NCBI GenBank assembly: GCA_009746045.1
Contig: RPFO01000296.1
Span: 853,739 to 881,238, forward strand
Direction: 5' to 3'
DNA: 27,500 bases
From: Mesostigma viride
Lineage: Eukaryota > Streptophyta > Mesostigmatophyceae > Mesostigmatales > Mesostigmataceae
Below are positions 1-11,200 of the stretch, piece after piece (the first letter of the stretch is position 1; every line of letters begins with the position of its first letter). Position numbers and translations under genes: made by a program. The notes under the pieces were generated by a model. That model saw only the letters and a list, made by a program, of their open reading frames with translations. It searched no databases and was not told the DNA's origin.

Positions 1-643
1 ATTGATACCATAGCTTGGTGTGTCCTAGCAAACGACTCGTGGTGAACCGCCGAGTAGTCGAGAGCCAGATTGTGGGAGACGACAACAAGGTACTCAGTGG
101 AGCATGGACGGTAGCCTCATGAGGGACACCTGCCGGTTGGTACAACCGCCTTGTGTGTCCGAGCATGCAGAAGAGGTCAGCCGCCAATTCTCCAAGCATC
201 AGACTGTGTGAGATGCTGGGTCAGATGCACAGCTGGCGCTGAGACGGAGGTCCGACAGCTGGGCGGCGATGCGGCCGCGCGGACGCTTGTGGCCGAGCGC
301 AAGTAGTAGGGGCCTGCGGGGGAAGGGGCGGGGTAGAGGGGCAAGAACAGTCCGGGAGGGCTGGGCGTATTGCTGTCGTCTCCTTGGTATTGCTGTCGCC
401 CGGCGTCCGGAGTATGTCACAGGTAGGCGGGTGAAGGTGGACGTGGTGGACCGCGTGCCGTGGTGGGGATCCAAAGCCATTGTCGGTGCAGTCTCACAGG
501 GGTTAGTGCGGCTGAGGTGTTGGGTGGGGTGGGTTCTGGTGCATGAACTGATCGATGGGAGGGGAGTAGGGGTGGGCGTGAATGGCGTAAGGTAATGTTT
601 GTGCAGGTGCGGGTGTAGTGGGGGGGGGGAAGGCCGGGGGGCT
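1..643. other. Gene-free left flank
   Basis: No coding region is recognised here. Open frames on both strands have no recognisable motif, and the minus-strand one is mostly a translated repeat (Gly-Arg-Glu-Gly). The left edge may carry the flank of a gene outside the window, but nothing shows it. Confidence 0.5.
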
Positions 644-798
644 CCCCCCCCCCCCCCCCCCCTCCTCCCTCCCTCCCTCCCCTCCCTCCCTCCTCCCTCC
701 CTCCCTCCCTCCCTCCCTCCCTCCCTCCCTCCCTCCCTCCCTCCCTCCCTCCCTCCCTCCCTCCCTCCCTCCCTCCCTCCCTCCCTCCCTCCCTCCCT
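644..798. repeat. Poly-C run and (CCCT)n microsatellite
   Basis: A run of 19 C (644-662) is followed by CCCT units, slightly irregular up to about 692 and then nearly perfect to 798. The open frames that cross it (Ser-Leu-Pro-Pro on plus, Gly-Arg-Glu-Gly on minus) come from the repeat. The plus strand is all pyrimidine, as in the other CCCT arrays of this window. Confidence 0.97.
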
Positions 799-1796
799 TA
801 GTTGTTCAAATACATCCCGCACACTCCGCAGTCAGCTTCAGCTCCACTGTGCATGCAACTGCGATGCCCCCGCATTATGTCACACAAGCACATTTCAGCT
901 TACACCCACAGTACATGTAGTTTCAGTTGCATCGTTGGGGTTTACCTTCAGGCATGTTCAGGGAGATGGGTGTCTTTGCCCCCTTACCAATGTGCAACAT
1001 ACAGAGATGAAAAGCACTTTACCTCTGGCTGTATTGTTGTGTTCCGTGACTCCCTTACGGGAGCGTGTGTTTATTTAACTAATTAATTAAGTAGTTTACA
1101 TGCACGCAAGCGTGCATGCTGCCAAGCGTAAAACCAACAGTGTTTCTTATGGGCAATCTGACCATGCAATGCCATGGGTCAGCAGAGACCCACTCACTGA
1201 CCTTACCGTTATTGACAAGACTGGCAAGCCACTGGTTGTCTTACTGAATATTACTATGTTCATGATCTGTGCCATGTTCACTAATGGGCCCAAAGCACAG
1301 CCAATACAACTCTCAACGGCTCTTGAGATTGACCAAACCAATCTCTTTGGAGATCATCGGAAAATAATCAACCTTGTTTCGGACTATGATCCTCACCAAC
1401 CCAATTAGCATGGGAGCGAGGCATTTACCCGATCTCATGGCCTTGGTGCCCCTATCACGTGCGGACGTGCCACATGACAGGTATGAGCTTGTTGGCGGTC
1501 GCCAGCCAGCGAAAGGCACTTGCCCTATAGTTGCAAGGCCTGGCATACCACATGCATGCTTTAGCAATGTCAGGTAGGGAACAAGCCAGCCCACCAGCCA
1601 GCTAGTCAAAGGAACAGTCAGTTAACTCCCAGGCTAAAAGGACACTCAAGGGTGATATGACCTCTTCCGCGCAAGGAAGGGAATACAAGTGTGCCCTTGC
1701 GACCCTTCAGGACATCTCAATAGGACATTCATGGCACGGATCCTCGCAATGTCAAGCCTGTGCTGGTTGTCTCATGAATACGCCTTTTCCATGTGC
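799..1796. other. Gene-free stretch downstream of the DUF427 gene
   Basis: This lies 3' of the minus-strand DUF427 gene, so its right end probably includes that gene's 3' UTR. Several open frames of 60-100 codons occur on both strands, but none shows a family motif, clear codon bias or spliceable continuation. No RNA gene or mobile element was recognised. Confidence 0.5.
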
Positions 1797-2624
1797 TCAG
1801 GACTTCTCCACGGTGGTGACACGCCGGTAGAAGGCGACGTGGTTGGTAATGTTCTTGGCCGCATCCTTGGGCGTACGGTACACCCAGGCCTCATCCTTGG
1901 CCACCTTGCCGTCCACCTCGATGTCGTAGTAGTTGGCGGTGCCCTTCCAGCCGCACACGGTTGTCAGCTTGCTGTCCTTGAAGTACTCCTTCTTGAGCGA
2001 CTCGGGGGGGAAGTAGACGTTGCCGTCGACGGTTTCTGTTGCCGGGAGCGTGGGAGAAAGCGCGGCAGTTACGACGGGGGAGAAAGCGCGATGGTTACAA
2101 CGGGCATCGGTCTTGAGGTGGAAAGCGAGATGATAATCTGCCTGGATACGTTCTAGCTAATAGGGTGACCCGGGGTCCGGCCTGACCATTCCACGCATGC
2201 CTTGACAATCGGCCCTCGACTTCGTGAACGTGAGTGGGCACCTGGCTGGTGATAAACTGGTTGGTCGAGTAGTAATTTCTACGCAGCCTGTGCCGGCACC
2301 GCAGCTGCGATCTAGTTGCTCTTGCATAGTACTTGGTGGATGCCTGATGTCGCTGTGGCGCACTACCTGATTAGCAAATTGCACAAGAATTAACGGAATG
2401 GTAAAAGATTTTCCCAAACATCCCAGCAACTTACCATACTTGTCGGTCTCGGCAATGACCTTGCCGTTGAACATTGCCTTAGCCTTCGCCATGGCCACGG
2501 CTGGCTGGGCCCTGGTGATCACCTTCCTGCTGGCGCTAATCGGCCTAAAAGGCAGCGGCTGCGAGAAAAACGCCCCCCGGCTTGCGATAGACACGGCAGT
2601 GGCGGACAGGGTCGCGGCAGCCAT
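1797..2624 (-). CDS. DUF427 (PF04248) domain protein, probable plastid form
   Basis: Complete two-exon gene encoding 142 residues: exon 1 is 2435-2624, exon 2 is 1797-2035, and the intron is 399 bases (GT at 2434, AG at 2036). The joined frame is exact: 190 + 239 bases make 143 codons including TGA. Residues 1 to about 45 are rich in Ala, Ser and Arg, lack acidic residues and have no hydrophobic signal peptide, as in a green-type chloroplast transit peptide; a second Met (residue 45) begins the domain. The DUF427 core follows, with MFNGKVIAETDKYETV, then GNVYFPPESL, CGWKGTANYY, the EAWVY segment and a closing YVAFYRRV. Length fits a single DUF427 domain of about 90 residues plus a leader. The biochemical role of the family is not established, so none is assigned. 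The start is the first ATG in frame with the leader. Plastid targeting is inferred from composition only. Confidence 0.9.
2052..2103. repeat. Two-copy 26-bp tandem repeat in the DUF427 intron
   Basis: Two units of 26 bases (2052-2077 and 2078-2103), each starting GGGAGAAAGCGCG, differ at a few positions. They lie 16 bases inside the 3' end of the intron, next to the acceptor at 2036. Confidence 0.8.
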
Positions 2625-3433
2625 GACACTGGTCGCTTGCGCTGGTAAAAAAGTAGTGAGACACGCGGATATATGCCACCCAGGGCTTACCAGTTACCAG
2701 TCACCTCTTGCCCACGGCTTGGATAGCGAAGGCGTGGCACCTTCGCGCGCAGGCCCACGGGGCATGGGTTGACGTGGCAGCCAATGACACACGCATCAAC
2801 ATCTCTGAATGGTTGTTGCTTGTTCGTTGTAGACTTGCACAGCATGGCCAGCCCGATGCGCGCCGATTGGCGCAGCTTTTGGTGTGCTACTGTACACTGT
2901 ACTTGGCGCTGTGACTTGTGAGGCGAAGTTGCTGCAAGAAACTGGCATCCCTGATGATTCTGGTGATTATGAAGTTCGGTAGTCGTTACCTACCGTAGTC
3001 GTTAGTCGTTACTGTGCCTTCCAGTAAACCTTAAACCTGCCATGCTGATTGCCATTTGCCAAGTAGGCAGCAACTACGACACAACTACGATAGCCTCAGC
3101 TCCGTTTCATTTATTTGGCAGGTTGGCATGTGGCAATTGGCATCCATGTCTTGTTCTAGTTGTTGTCAGGCCAGGTAGGCTCATTGTTGTTATGGTTGCA
3201 AGGATCATGAAGTATGGCGATGGCATCTTAAGTCTAAAATCCAATTGCAATCGCCACCTTCCATGGTATCACATTGCTGTAGTTCGGTTTGACTCCACAC
3301 ATGTGATAGCTGCTAAAGAGGCTTCCAAAGGCTCTAGGGTGAACCAGTGATAGGCGGCACCCCGGCGCCTCGGCCTAGTCATGATAAGAAAGAATAGTTT
3401 ATCAACGAAGTAGATCGCGGCAATGCACAAAAA

Positions 3434-3715
3434 CTAGGGAACGCGCGAAATCCATCCTATCTGAATATCGGCCAGCCATGCTTCGATAATAGCCTGCACG
3501 GATGGGACAGGCTCTGGGATGCGTACAAGCAGAGGGAACCCGGAGCACTCCAGAACTATGTGCGCGGCCCTCTTTGCCGATATGTCCAGCGTGCATTCAG
3601 TCAAACTGGTTATTGACAGCTTGGGACTTGCTTGTAAAGACATTGACGCCAGGAACCCACCATTCTCATCCGTCTCCGTGCAGTATATCACCGCTACGAG
3701 GAGGTATCGGCACAA
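3434..3715 (-). CDS. Unrecognised 93-codon ORF, possibly part of a gene
   Basis: The function is not recognised. The frame is open from an ATG at 3715 to TAG at 3434. Unlike most chance frames here it has a protein-like composition, with alternating hydrophobic and polar stretches such as LSITSLTECTLDISAKRAA and FPLLVRIPEPVPSVQAI, and no low-complexity sequence. It could be one exon of a minus-strand gene, a decayed gene or chance. No splice partner, domain or regulatory signal was found. Its strand is opposite to the copine-like gene downstream. Confidence 0.22.
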   Translation of the reverse strand: MCRYLLVAVIYCTETDENGGFLASMSLQASPKLSITSLTECTLDISAKRAAHIVLECSGFPLLVRIPEPVPSVQAIIEAWLADIQIGWISRVP

Positions 3716-4162
3716 TGCAAATCCAAGGGGTTAAGCCTGGTGAGTTCCACGATTGGGGCTTTGAGGGCCGCGCTACCGCAGCACGTGAATACGTTCCCGC
3801 CGCATGTGAATACGTTCGCTTGTCACGCTGCCTCTGGGCCTTATGACTCCGACTCTTTTGTATTAAAGACCAGTACCAGCCGATAGCACACTCGCCAAGC
3901 GCTTTGGTCTCGGCATTCGAACCAAATCTTTGGTTAGGGTGCCACGTCGTTCAAGGAGTTACGAAGGTAGATTCTGGCACCCTACTGCTGCATCCTTATC
4001 ATGTACAAGGGCACGCGATGTAGCATGTGGTAGATTATTGCTACCGAGTGTGAGTGATTGTTATATAGCAATGCACTGGATTTATGTGTCAAGGGCCAGT
4101 ACGTCATTACGTGAATGTGTATCATGTGAATTGTGTGGCATTTGATATCCCAGGGAGTATTC

Positions 4163-4221
4163 GAAAATGCATATACCGAATGCATATACCGAAAATGCAT
4201 ATACCGAATAATGCATATACC
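4163..4221. repeat. Short AT-rich repeat (ATGCATATACCGAA)
   Basis: Four imperfect copies of a 14-18 base unit, each with ATGCATATACC, lie in a row. ATGCAT is itself palindromic, so each copy carries a small dyad. No gene is associated. Confidence 0.8.
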
Positions 4222-5076
4222 CGCCACTGGTGCCACAGGATGGGCCCGTTCAACAAAAGGCTAAGAATAAAAGGCCTTCTGATATGTATCAGCGAGCACT
4301 TGCACTCGCTGCAAATTCAACAAACAACAACTTGTACTGTGATGTTTGGTAGTTTTTAAGATTCTAAAAAATTCTGAAATTCTAAATGTTTCACTGTTCT
4401 GACAAATACTTAGCTGCTCTCAAAGGGCCGCGGCCGAACCTCGCTCCTGCCTTTGCTTTTCTATTTTTGGCCAACGGACGCTTCACGCCTTGCCTTGCCA
4501 GATCATCAGGGCCTTTCCATTGTTTGGTTTGTGTGTGCCTTGGTTTGTGTGTGGTCACTTGGAGGCAATGCCTAGCCAGCCTTACAAATGTCAAGGAAAA
4601 GGTATGATTAACTATTTCCTACCTTTTAACTATTTCCTTGAAATGTCTACTCCAAGGAATTACCTTCCCCCTTTCTTGCAAATCTTTTTTGTAAATACTT
4701 GGTATAGTCTCCTCCTTCCCCTCCCCCCCCTTACCCTTTTGGACTTTTGATGCCTCTTCCGTCTCAGTATTAAGAGTAGCATTCGACAGATGTCCTTACA
4801 TCCCTATACTCTTGTCCTTTCTTTTCATTTTAGCTACAATTCTTACGCTCGCGACTGCACCCTCATCTGATATCACTCCCGCATGTCCATTAACTCCCGC
4901 ATGTCCATTGAATAGAGCAAGTTTCAACCATCTGTGTTTCATCCGTGTCTGGTTCGACGTCTACCTTGCCTGTCCCAATGTCTACTGTGCCTTTCCCCAC
5001 CGCTCATCTTGTGGATCGTGAAAAAGTCTACTTTCTCATCCTTCTCTCCCCTCAGCTCTGCCTTCCCTCCCCTCAG

Positions 5077-5240
5077 CTCGAGGTCAGTATATCCTGTCGA
5101 GACGTGACGACGATGGTCCTGCAGTCCCAACCCGTGGCTACCCTCCTCACCTTCCTTATTTTAAAATTTTATCTCCCCTTCCTCCCTCCCCTTGAGCTCG
5201 AGGTCAGCATCTCGTGCCGCAGCCTGACTATTCTCAAACT
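5077..5240 (+). repeat. Two echoes of the first C2 exon (upstream copies)
   Basis: The 5' end of the exon at 5292 appears twice more just upstream. The copy at 5078-5140 reads LEVSISCRDVTTMVLQSQ in frame after a CAG acceptor. The copy at 5197-5235 reads LEVSISCRSL but its acceptor is GAG, not CAG. The pyrimidine-rich DNA before each copy is repeated too, including a shared segment with CTACTTTCTCATCCTT at about 5027 and 5243. This shows tandem duplication of intron plus exon start. Both copies lose the frame or key residues, so they are read as decayed pseudo-exons. Confidence 0.85.
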
Positions 5241-5291
5241 GTCTACTTTCTCATCCTTTTCTAATGTGCTCTGCCTTCCCTCCCCCTTCAG

Positions 5292-8200
5292 CTCGAGGTC
5301 AGCATCTCCTGCCACGACCTGACCACCATGGACCTGCTGTCCCAGACAGACCCCCTGGCGGTGATGGAGGAGCTCAACCCAGGGTGGTGGGAGGAGCTGG
5401 GTCGCACCGAGGCGCGCATTGACGACGACAGTGAGTCTAAGAGTATTCTAGTATTTGTGGGGTCGTAATAACAGTAGCATGGTATAGTGACCGGTGGGTA
5501 GTACGATCTGGAGTGGAGGAGCTCAACCCCGGGTTGTGGGAGGAGGTGGGCGCGAATCAATGACGGCAGTGCGTCGTACAGGATATCATTGTATTAGTGG
5601 TGTTGTAGTAATAATAGTAGCATGGTATAGTGACCGGCATGTATCAGCCGCACCATCTACCTGCAGACCCCATGTTCAGGGGCAAGATCAAGTTGCCGCT
5701 GCAGCCAAAGGTCACACCCAATCATACTTCTCTTCCCTCTTCTCTCCCCTCATTACTCCCCTTTTCGCTCCCCTTTTCTCCCCCTCTCCTATGCTAGGCC
5801 GGTTTGCTAGCTCACGGGTTGATTACCATGATGGCGCAAGGCAGCAGAGGCCGAGACAGCGGACGCATGCGGGGGTATGGGAGAGGAATGGGAGCGGGCC
5901 ATCCAGTGGTTGGCTTTTCTAGCTCCTTCCGCGGGTTGACTGTCCATGAGGGCGCGCCTAGAAGGCAGCAGAGGCCAGTTCTCGGAGGCGATGGCAGACA
6001 AATCTGGTCATCCATTTCCTCCATGGTGACATATGGTTGCCTTTGCTAGCTCCTTCCGTGCATGGGTTGACTGACAATGGCGCAAGACAGCAGAGACCAA
6101 GGCAGCAGAGACCAGGTCTTCGAGGGAAAGGGGCACACATCCGGCCACTCCCCCCTCTCCTCTCCCCTCCCCTCCCCGCTCCCTCTCGGCTGCTGTCAGC
6201 TTGATGGTCCTTGTCTCTGTTCACCGCGGACCCCACGTGTACGGGTCGAGGTCTATCTGCTGTAGCAGCCAACACCCACACCCACTTTGCCTTCCTCCCC
6301 CTCTTAAAGCCTCCTTGTCTATTCCAGTCACCACTTTCGTGGGCACGGCTAGCTTAGAATAAGTCATGCCGTTGCCATCATGCGGCCGCCATGTCACCAT
6401 CTATCTGCAGACCCCATGTTCATGGGGAAGGTCTACCTGCCGCTGCAAGCAACACTCACACCCAGTTATCCTGCTCTCCCCCCCCCCTCTCCTCTCCCCT
6501 CTCCTCTCCCCTCTCCCCTCTCCCCTGTCCCCTCTCCCCTGTCCCCTCTCCCCTCTCCCCTCTCCCCTCTCCCCTCTCCCCTCTCCCCTCTCCCCTCTCC
6601 CTCTCCCCTCTCCCCTCTCCCCTGTCCCCTCTCCCCTCTCCCCTCTCCCCTCTCCCCTCTCCCCTCTCCCTCTCCCCTCTCCCCTCTCCCCTCTCCCCTC
6701 TCCCCTCTCCCCTCTCCCCTCTCCCCTCTCCCCTCTCCCCTCTCCCCTCTCCCCTCTCCCCTCTCCCCTCTCCCCTCTCCCCTCTCCCCTCTCCCCTCTC
6801 CCCTCTCCCCTCTCCCTCTCCCCTCTCCCTCTCCCCTCTCCCCTCTCCCCTCTCCCCTCTCCCCTCTCCCCTCTCCCCTCTCCCTCTCTCCCTCTCCCCT
6901 CTCCCCTCTCCCCTCTCCCCTCTCCCCTCTCCCTCTCCCCTCTCCCCTCTCCCCTCTCCCTCTCCCTCTCCCTCTCCCCTCTCCCCTCTCCCCTCTCCCT
7001 CTCCCCTCTCCCCTCTCCCCTCTCCCCTCTCCCTCTCCCCTCTCCCTCTCCCCTCTCCCCTCTCCCCTCTCCCTCTCCCCTCTCCCCTCCCCTCTCCCCT
7101 CTCCCTCTCCCCTCTCCCCTCTCCCCTCTCCCCTCTCCCTCTCCCTCTCCCCTCTCCCCTCTCCCCTCTCCCCTCTCCCCTCTCCCCTCTCCCTCTCCCC
7201 TCTCCCCTCTCCCCTCTCCCCTCTCCCCTCTCCCCTCTCCCCTCTCCCCTCTCCCCTCTCCCCTCTCCCTCTCCCTCTCCCCTCTCCCCTCTCCCCTCTC
7301 CCCTCTCCCCTCTCCCCTCTCCCTCTCCCCTCTCCCCTCTCCCCTCTCCCTCTCCCCTCTCCCCTCTCCCCTCTCCCCTCTCCCCTCTCCCCTCTCCTCT
7401 CCCTCTCCCCTCTCCCCTCTCCCTCTCCCCTCTCCCCACCACCCAAAGACCCCACGTTCATGGGCAAGGTCTACCTTCCACTGCAGCCGGACCGCCAGAA
7501 CACCATCATGCGCGTGCGCCTGTTCAACATGCAGCGCGCGCCACAGGGGATGGACGTCTACCGGGTAGGTGCTTCCGTGCTCTGTATGTGTGTGGTCACT
7601 ATAGTATGGTATAGTATCGTACAATATGCTGTAGTGTGTCCGCCTGTTCAACATGCTGCGCACGCCGCGGGGGATGGGCGTCTACCTCATATCATAACAC
7701 AACTCGCAGTAGTAGTATGTTTTTAGCAAAGACACATGATAGTAAAGAACATGACGGATGTTCATAGTAAAGAAACATTATAGTAGTATGTACCTGGGTA
7801 GATTTGATAGTTCGCTGCTTGCGGGTACTTGCCCAATCATGACACTAGTGGTAGCAGTAATAAGCGAATGCCATAGTTCTGTACTGGTTCTGACATCTCC
7901 GTGCTTGCCGGCATGGCTCATCACATATTTCTTTTAAACCCCAAGTTAATAGCAATGGCCACCCACCCACGTGCACCGGGTACGTGCTTATGGCGGGCGT
8001 TTGCCACCCTGCCAATCGTCCCTACTTCTATGCGTATTCCCCTTTGGGCGCGGGAGTCTAAAACCCACCCACGAGCGGCATGGACGAACAACATGTCGCC
8101 TTGTCGCTTGTTTTCCGGCACAGATCACCGCGTGGTTTTGTCTGTCCCGCAAGGGGCACGGACCTAGGGAATGTCGCCTTGTTTGCTTCCCTTCCGGCCC

Positions 8201-11200
8201 ATGTCGATTTGTTGCACGGTCTCCCCCACGAGCTTGGATGTGTCACTGTGCGGCGTGCTCTCCCCCACATGTGGCATGCTCTCCCCCACATGTGGCGTGG
8301 TCTCCCCCACATGTTGCGCTGTCTCGTTCCGTTCTGGCGTGTCGCTTAGTTGCGCGGTCTGTTCCACAGATCGGCTCAGCCAAGGTTCCACACTCATATC
8401 ATTCCATTTTTGTCCTGCATGGACTAACAGGTGGACCTGAGCCGCCAGGTAGACTGACAAATAATATACGCGGATGGAGTTAACTCTAACCATGTTCCAT
8501 CTGCATCTCCCATCAACCGGCAGGTGGACCTGAGCCGCCCTTGGTCTACTAGACCAGCAACGTTTGTTGGTAGTTTCATCGATAGAATCGCTACATGATT
8601 CTAAACTCAAACCATTCTGTCGTTGTCCTGCACCGATGGACAGGTGGACCTGAGCCGCCAGGGCTTCCTGGGCGAGGTGCGCTTCTTCACGCGCGACTTC
8701 TTGGGCGGCGGCTCCTCCAAGCCGTGGGTGCTCACGCGGCAGATCGTGAACGAGCTGGACCCGAGGCTGGCTCTTAAATCCGGCACCGTCACCGTGCGCG
8801 CCCACGTGGTGCCGTTTGTTTCCGCCTACGTCAACCTGCTGGTGCATGTGAGTATTTGCCAGCGTCCGGCTGCCAAAACAGCTCTTGGCTTTATTTGCAG
8901 GTGCGACAGTCAGGGCTGGTTCTTTTCTTGGTGGAACGGGTCAGGTGTGCGTATGTCACCCTGCTCGTGTACGCAAGTGGTGATTGGTAGCCGCTTCCAC
9001 GGGCTTAGTACTTTGCGCTATTTTGGGCGAGTGTTCGTGACTCGTAAGACTCGTGCAAGACGTCACAGTGCCTAAACCCCATACGTGACCGCACAGACAC
9101 GTGCCGAAACCTGACTTTGGTCACCGCACAGACACGTGCCTAGGGCCCCCGTACGCGCGAAGGCCGCCATACGCGCTATTGACCCCACCTAGGCCAACCT
9201 GCTCGTTCATCGTGAGTGCGTTGTGGCGTGCATGCGTGAGAACATTGGCTAGCGTCAGGTTCCAATGACTGTCGTCGCTTCACTGAACGAGTGTTCACAG
9301 TGTTCTCTGAACGAGTCGTAGGAGACGCGCCTGTGTCACCATCCGTGCGCACGTTGAGTCCTCTTTGTCTCCCCCCACCTCAACCTGCGCATGCACTGTG
9401 AGTGATCACTAGTGCCCGCGTGGGGTGGGTTTGATACATGCAACATCGACTTGTTTTCTTTTGAGGAATGTGTGTGCACGCCAGGTAGGAGTCATGCACA
9501 CCAAAGTACATAAACCTGCGCATGCATGTGAATCATGAAGCTCCCTCCTGGCCCTGATGTACCTACGGCTTCAGCAACCTCCTTGATACCTGGTGGGGTA
9601 CTCTGGGGTATTGACTGGGGTATTCACTGGGGCACCTAGTAAAGTGCCCTCTATCTGCTTTCACTAATTTTTCCACCCACGTTATGTCCACACCCATGCC
9701 TACTCCTTGGTGCCTCCCCCCCCCCCTAATGAACACGCTGCAGATCAAGAAACTGCGATGCCTATCCCGTCCCTTGTTTAAGTAGGAACCCCTGCTTGGT
9801 ATTTATTTAAGTATACGAATCCTTTTCTTACTTGTCGTGCGCATATGTACCCAAACCACCTCCTTGCCCCCCCCCAAAAAATCTTTCCAGCTGGAGAAAC
9901 CGCCGCGGGAGCCCGTCCTGCGCGCGCCGCACCCGTACCTCGTCTTCTCCCGCATCGAAGCGAACGGAACGCTCGTGCCGGTGTTCCAGGCAAGTATCAA
10001 GCCAAAAGGAAAGGAAGAACAAAAGCTCTTGTGAAGTGGAAGCTCCCATGCCATGTTTATGATTTCGTGGTAAAGGCAAGTTCTAAGCGGCACGTGCGTT
10101 GCTAGTGTTCCAAGCGGGACACGGGATACCCGGGGGTACTAGTTTATGCTAACGTGTCTCAGGGAAAGCAAACGCTGGCTTGCGTAGCCTTTGCGTCACT
10201 GGTTTGGCTTATCACCTCGGCTCAAGGAAGAGCTGTCTTTGCCATGCCTATTGTATCTGCCTTGTTCATGGGGCAGGCTGTATCGTGCAGTCTTTCTTCC
10301 CCTGTAACAAAAAAGTTCTTTGCTACTGTGGCCTTGCTCCGTGGTGGTTTGGTCTTATCTTGAACCATGCTGTGAGACGTAGGGTGCAAGGGCATGTGGA
10401 TGCCCATGTTTTAGGGAATGCGAAAGACGCTACCATGATGTGTTTCTTGTCATTGAAAGTTACACTGTCCATGTGAATTAGTGTGAGGGTGTATAACTGA
10501 TTGCGTAGCGGAGCTAATGTGGGCGCCGCGCCTACTGTCAATAGTGCTACACACACTATGTGCGAGCACATGCTTTTCACCGAATTTTAGTTGCCAGTAC
10601 GCACGCTTTAAAAGCGGATGTACTCCCCGCTGCCGTGAGCGTGCGGGGGGGCTGGCTCGCGATGATGTTGGACTGAGTCAGTAGAGCGCGGATGGGTGCC
10701 GATCGCGAGGATGCAAGGACGTTCCAGCTATTATGAGCCATTTTTCACTCTTGGAAGTAGGAAAAAAAACACTATCGAAGTTAGGACCGTTGAAGGGGGG
10801 AATACCGCAAATAGAGAGGATAACCCTATTTGCGAACACGCACAAATGTTTGTATACCACTGAAGGACATGGACGCCGAAGCATAGAACGTTCTCATTCA
10901 TCTCGTTTTATGGTTAGCATGCTGTTTACTGTTTGGTGTCTACCGTCTCCCGCCGACCGAGAGGCTGCCGCAGATGATGTCCGGAAAGCCGTGTCCACAA
11001 AAGACCTTACCCCACTCAAAAGTATCATGCCCTTTTTTGCCCCCTCCCACCGTCAAGAGACAAAGATGCTGCCCGATGTTCAGAAACCCGCGTCCACACA
11101 AGACGTTTCCCCACTCACAAGTGTTATGCTTTGGGGGGCCCCTCCCACCACCCACAGACGGAGACCCTAAATGATGTCGAGAAGGACTACCTCTACTTCC

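Larger units (their letters stand above)
2625..5076. other. Region between DUF427 gene and first recognised copine exon
   Basis: About 2.4 kb without a confident gene. It must contain the promoter of the minus-strand DUF427 gene (right of 2624) and probably the promoter, start codon and first exon(s) of the plus-strand copine-like gene, because the first recognised copine exon starts in mid-domain at 5292 in phase 0. No first exon could be picked with confidence. A short ATG frame at 4568 followed by a GT-like donor is in the wrong phase. A weak minus-strand ORF is listed separately. Base composition becomes T/C-rich from about 4640. Confidence 0.5.

Noticed and set aside
199-1078. Open frames over the CCCT array near the left edge
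   Set aside because: They are repeat-derived (Leu-Pro-Pro-Ser and Gly-Arg-Glu-Gly) with no other motif.
2335-2686. Inverted resemblance between 2655-2685 and 2340-2373 around DUF427 exon 1
   Set aside because: About 70% match over 30 bases with no further symmetry or terminal repeats. This is too weak to call a mobile element or foldback.
2398-2772. 124-codon plus-strand ORF over the DUF427 first exon
   Set aside because: It is the antisense of exon 1, whose minus-strand reading gives the leader and DUF427 start and splices in phase to exon 2.
4568-4603. Short ATG frame followed by a GT, as the first copine exon
   Set aside because: It would end in phase 1 while the exon at 5292 needs phase 0, and the residues do not resemble a C2 first strand.
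6366-7726. Open frames of 330-450 codons on both strands
   Set aside because: They are translations of the CCCCTCT/CCCTCT array (Ser-Pro-Leu on plus, Gly-Glu-Arg on minus). The array is intronic and all frames are open because the units lack stop codons.
8164-8847. 227-codon minus-strand ORF
   Set aside because: It is the antisense of the third copine exon and its upstream echoes. The plus strand gives in-phase C2 sequence, the minus strand does not resemble a protein family.
9743-9775. Possible extra copine exon after CTGCAG at 9743
   Set aside because: The exons at 8644-8847 and 9891-9989 already join in phase, and this frame closes soon. It may be a faint echo of the exon start at 9891.
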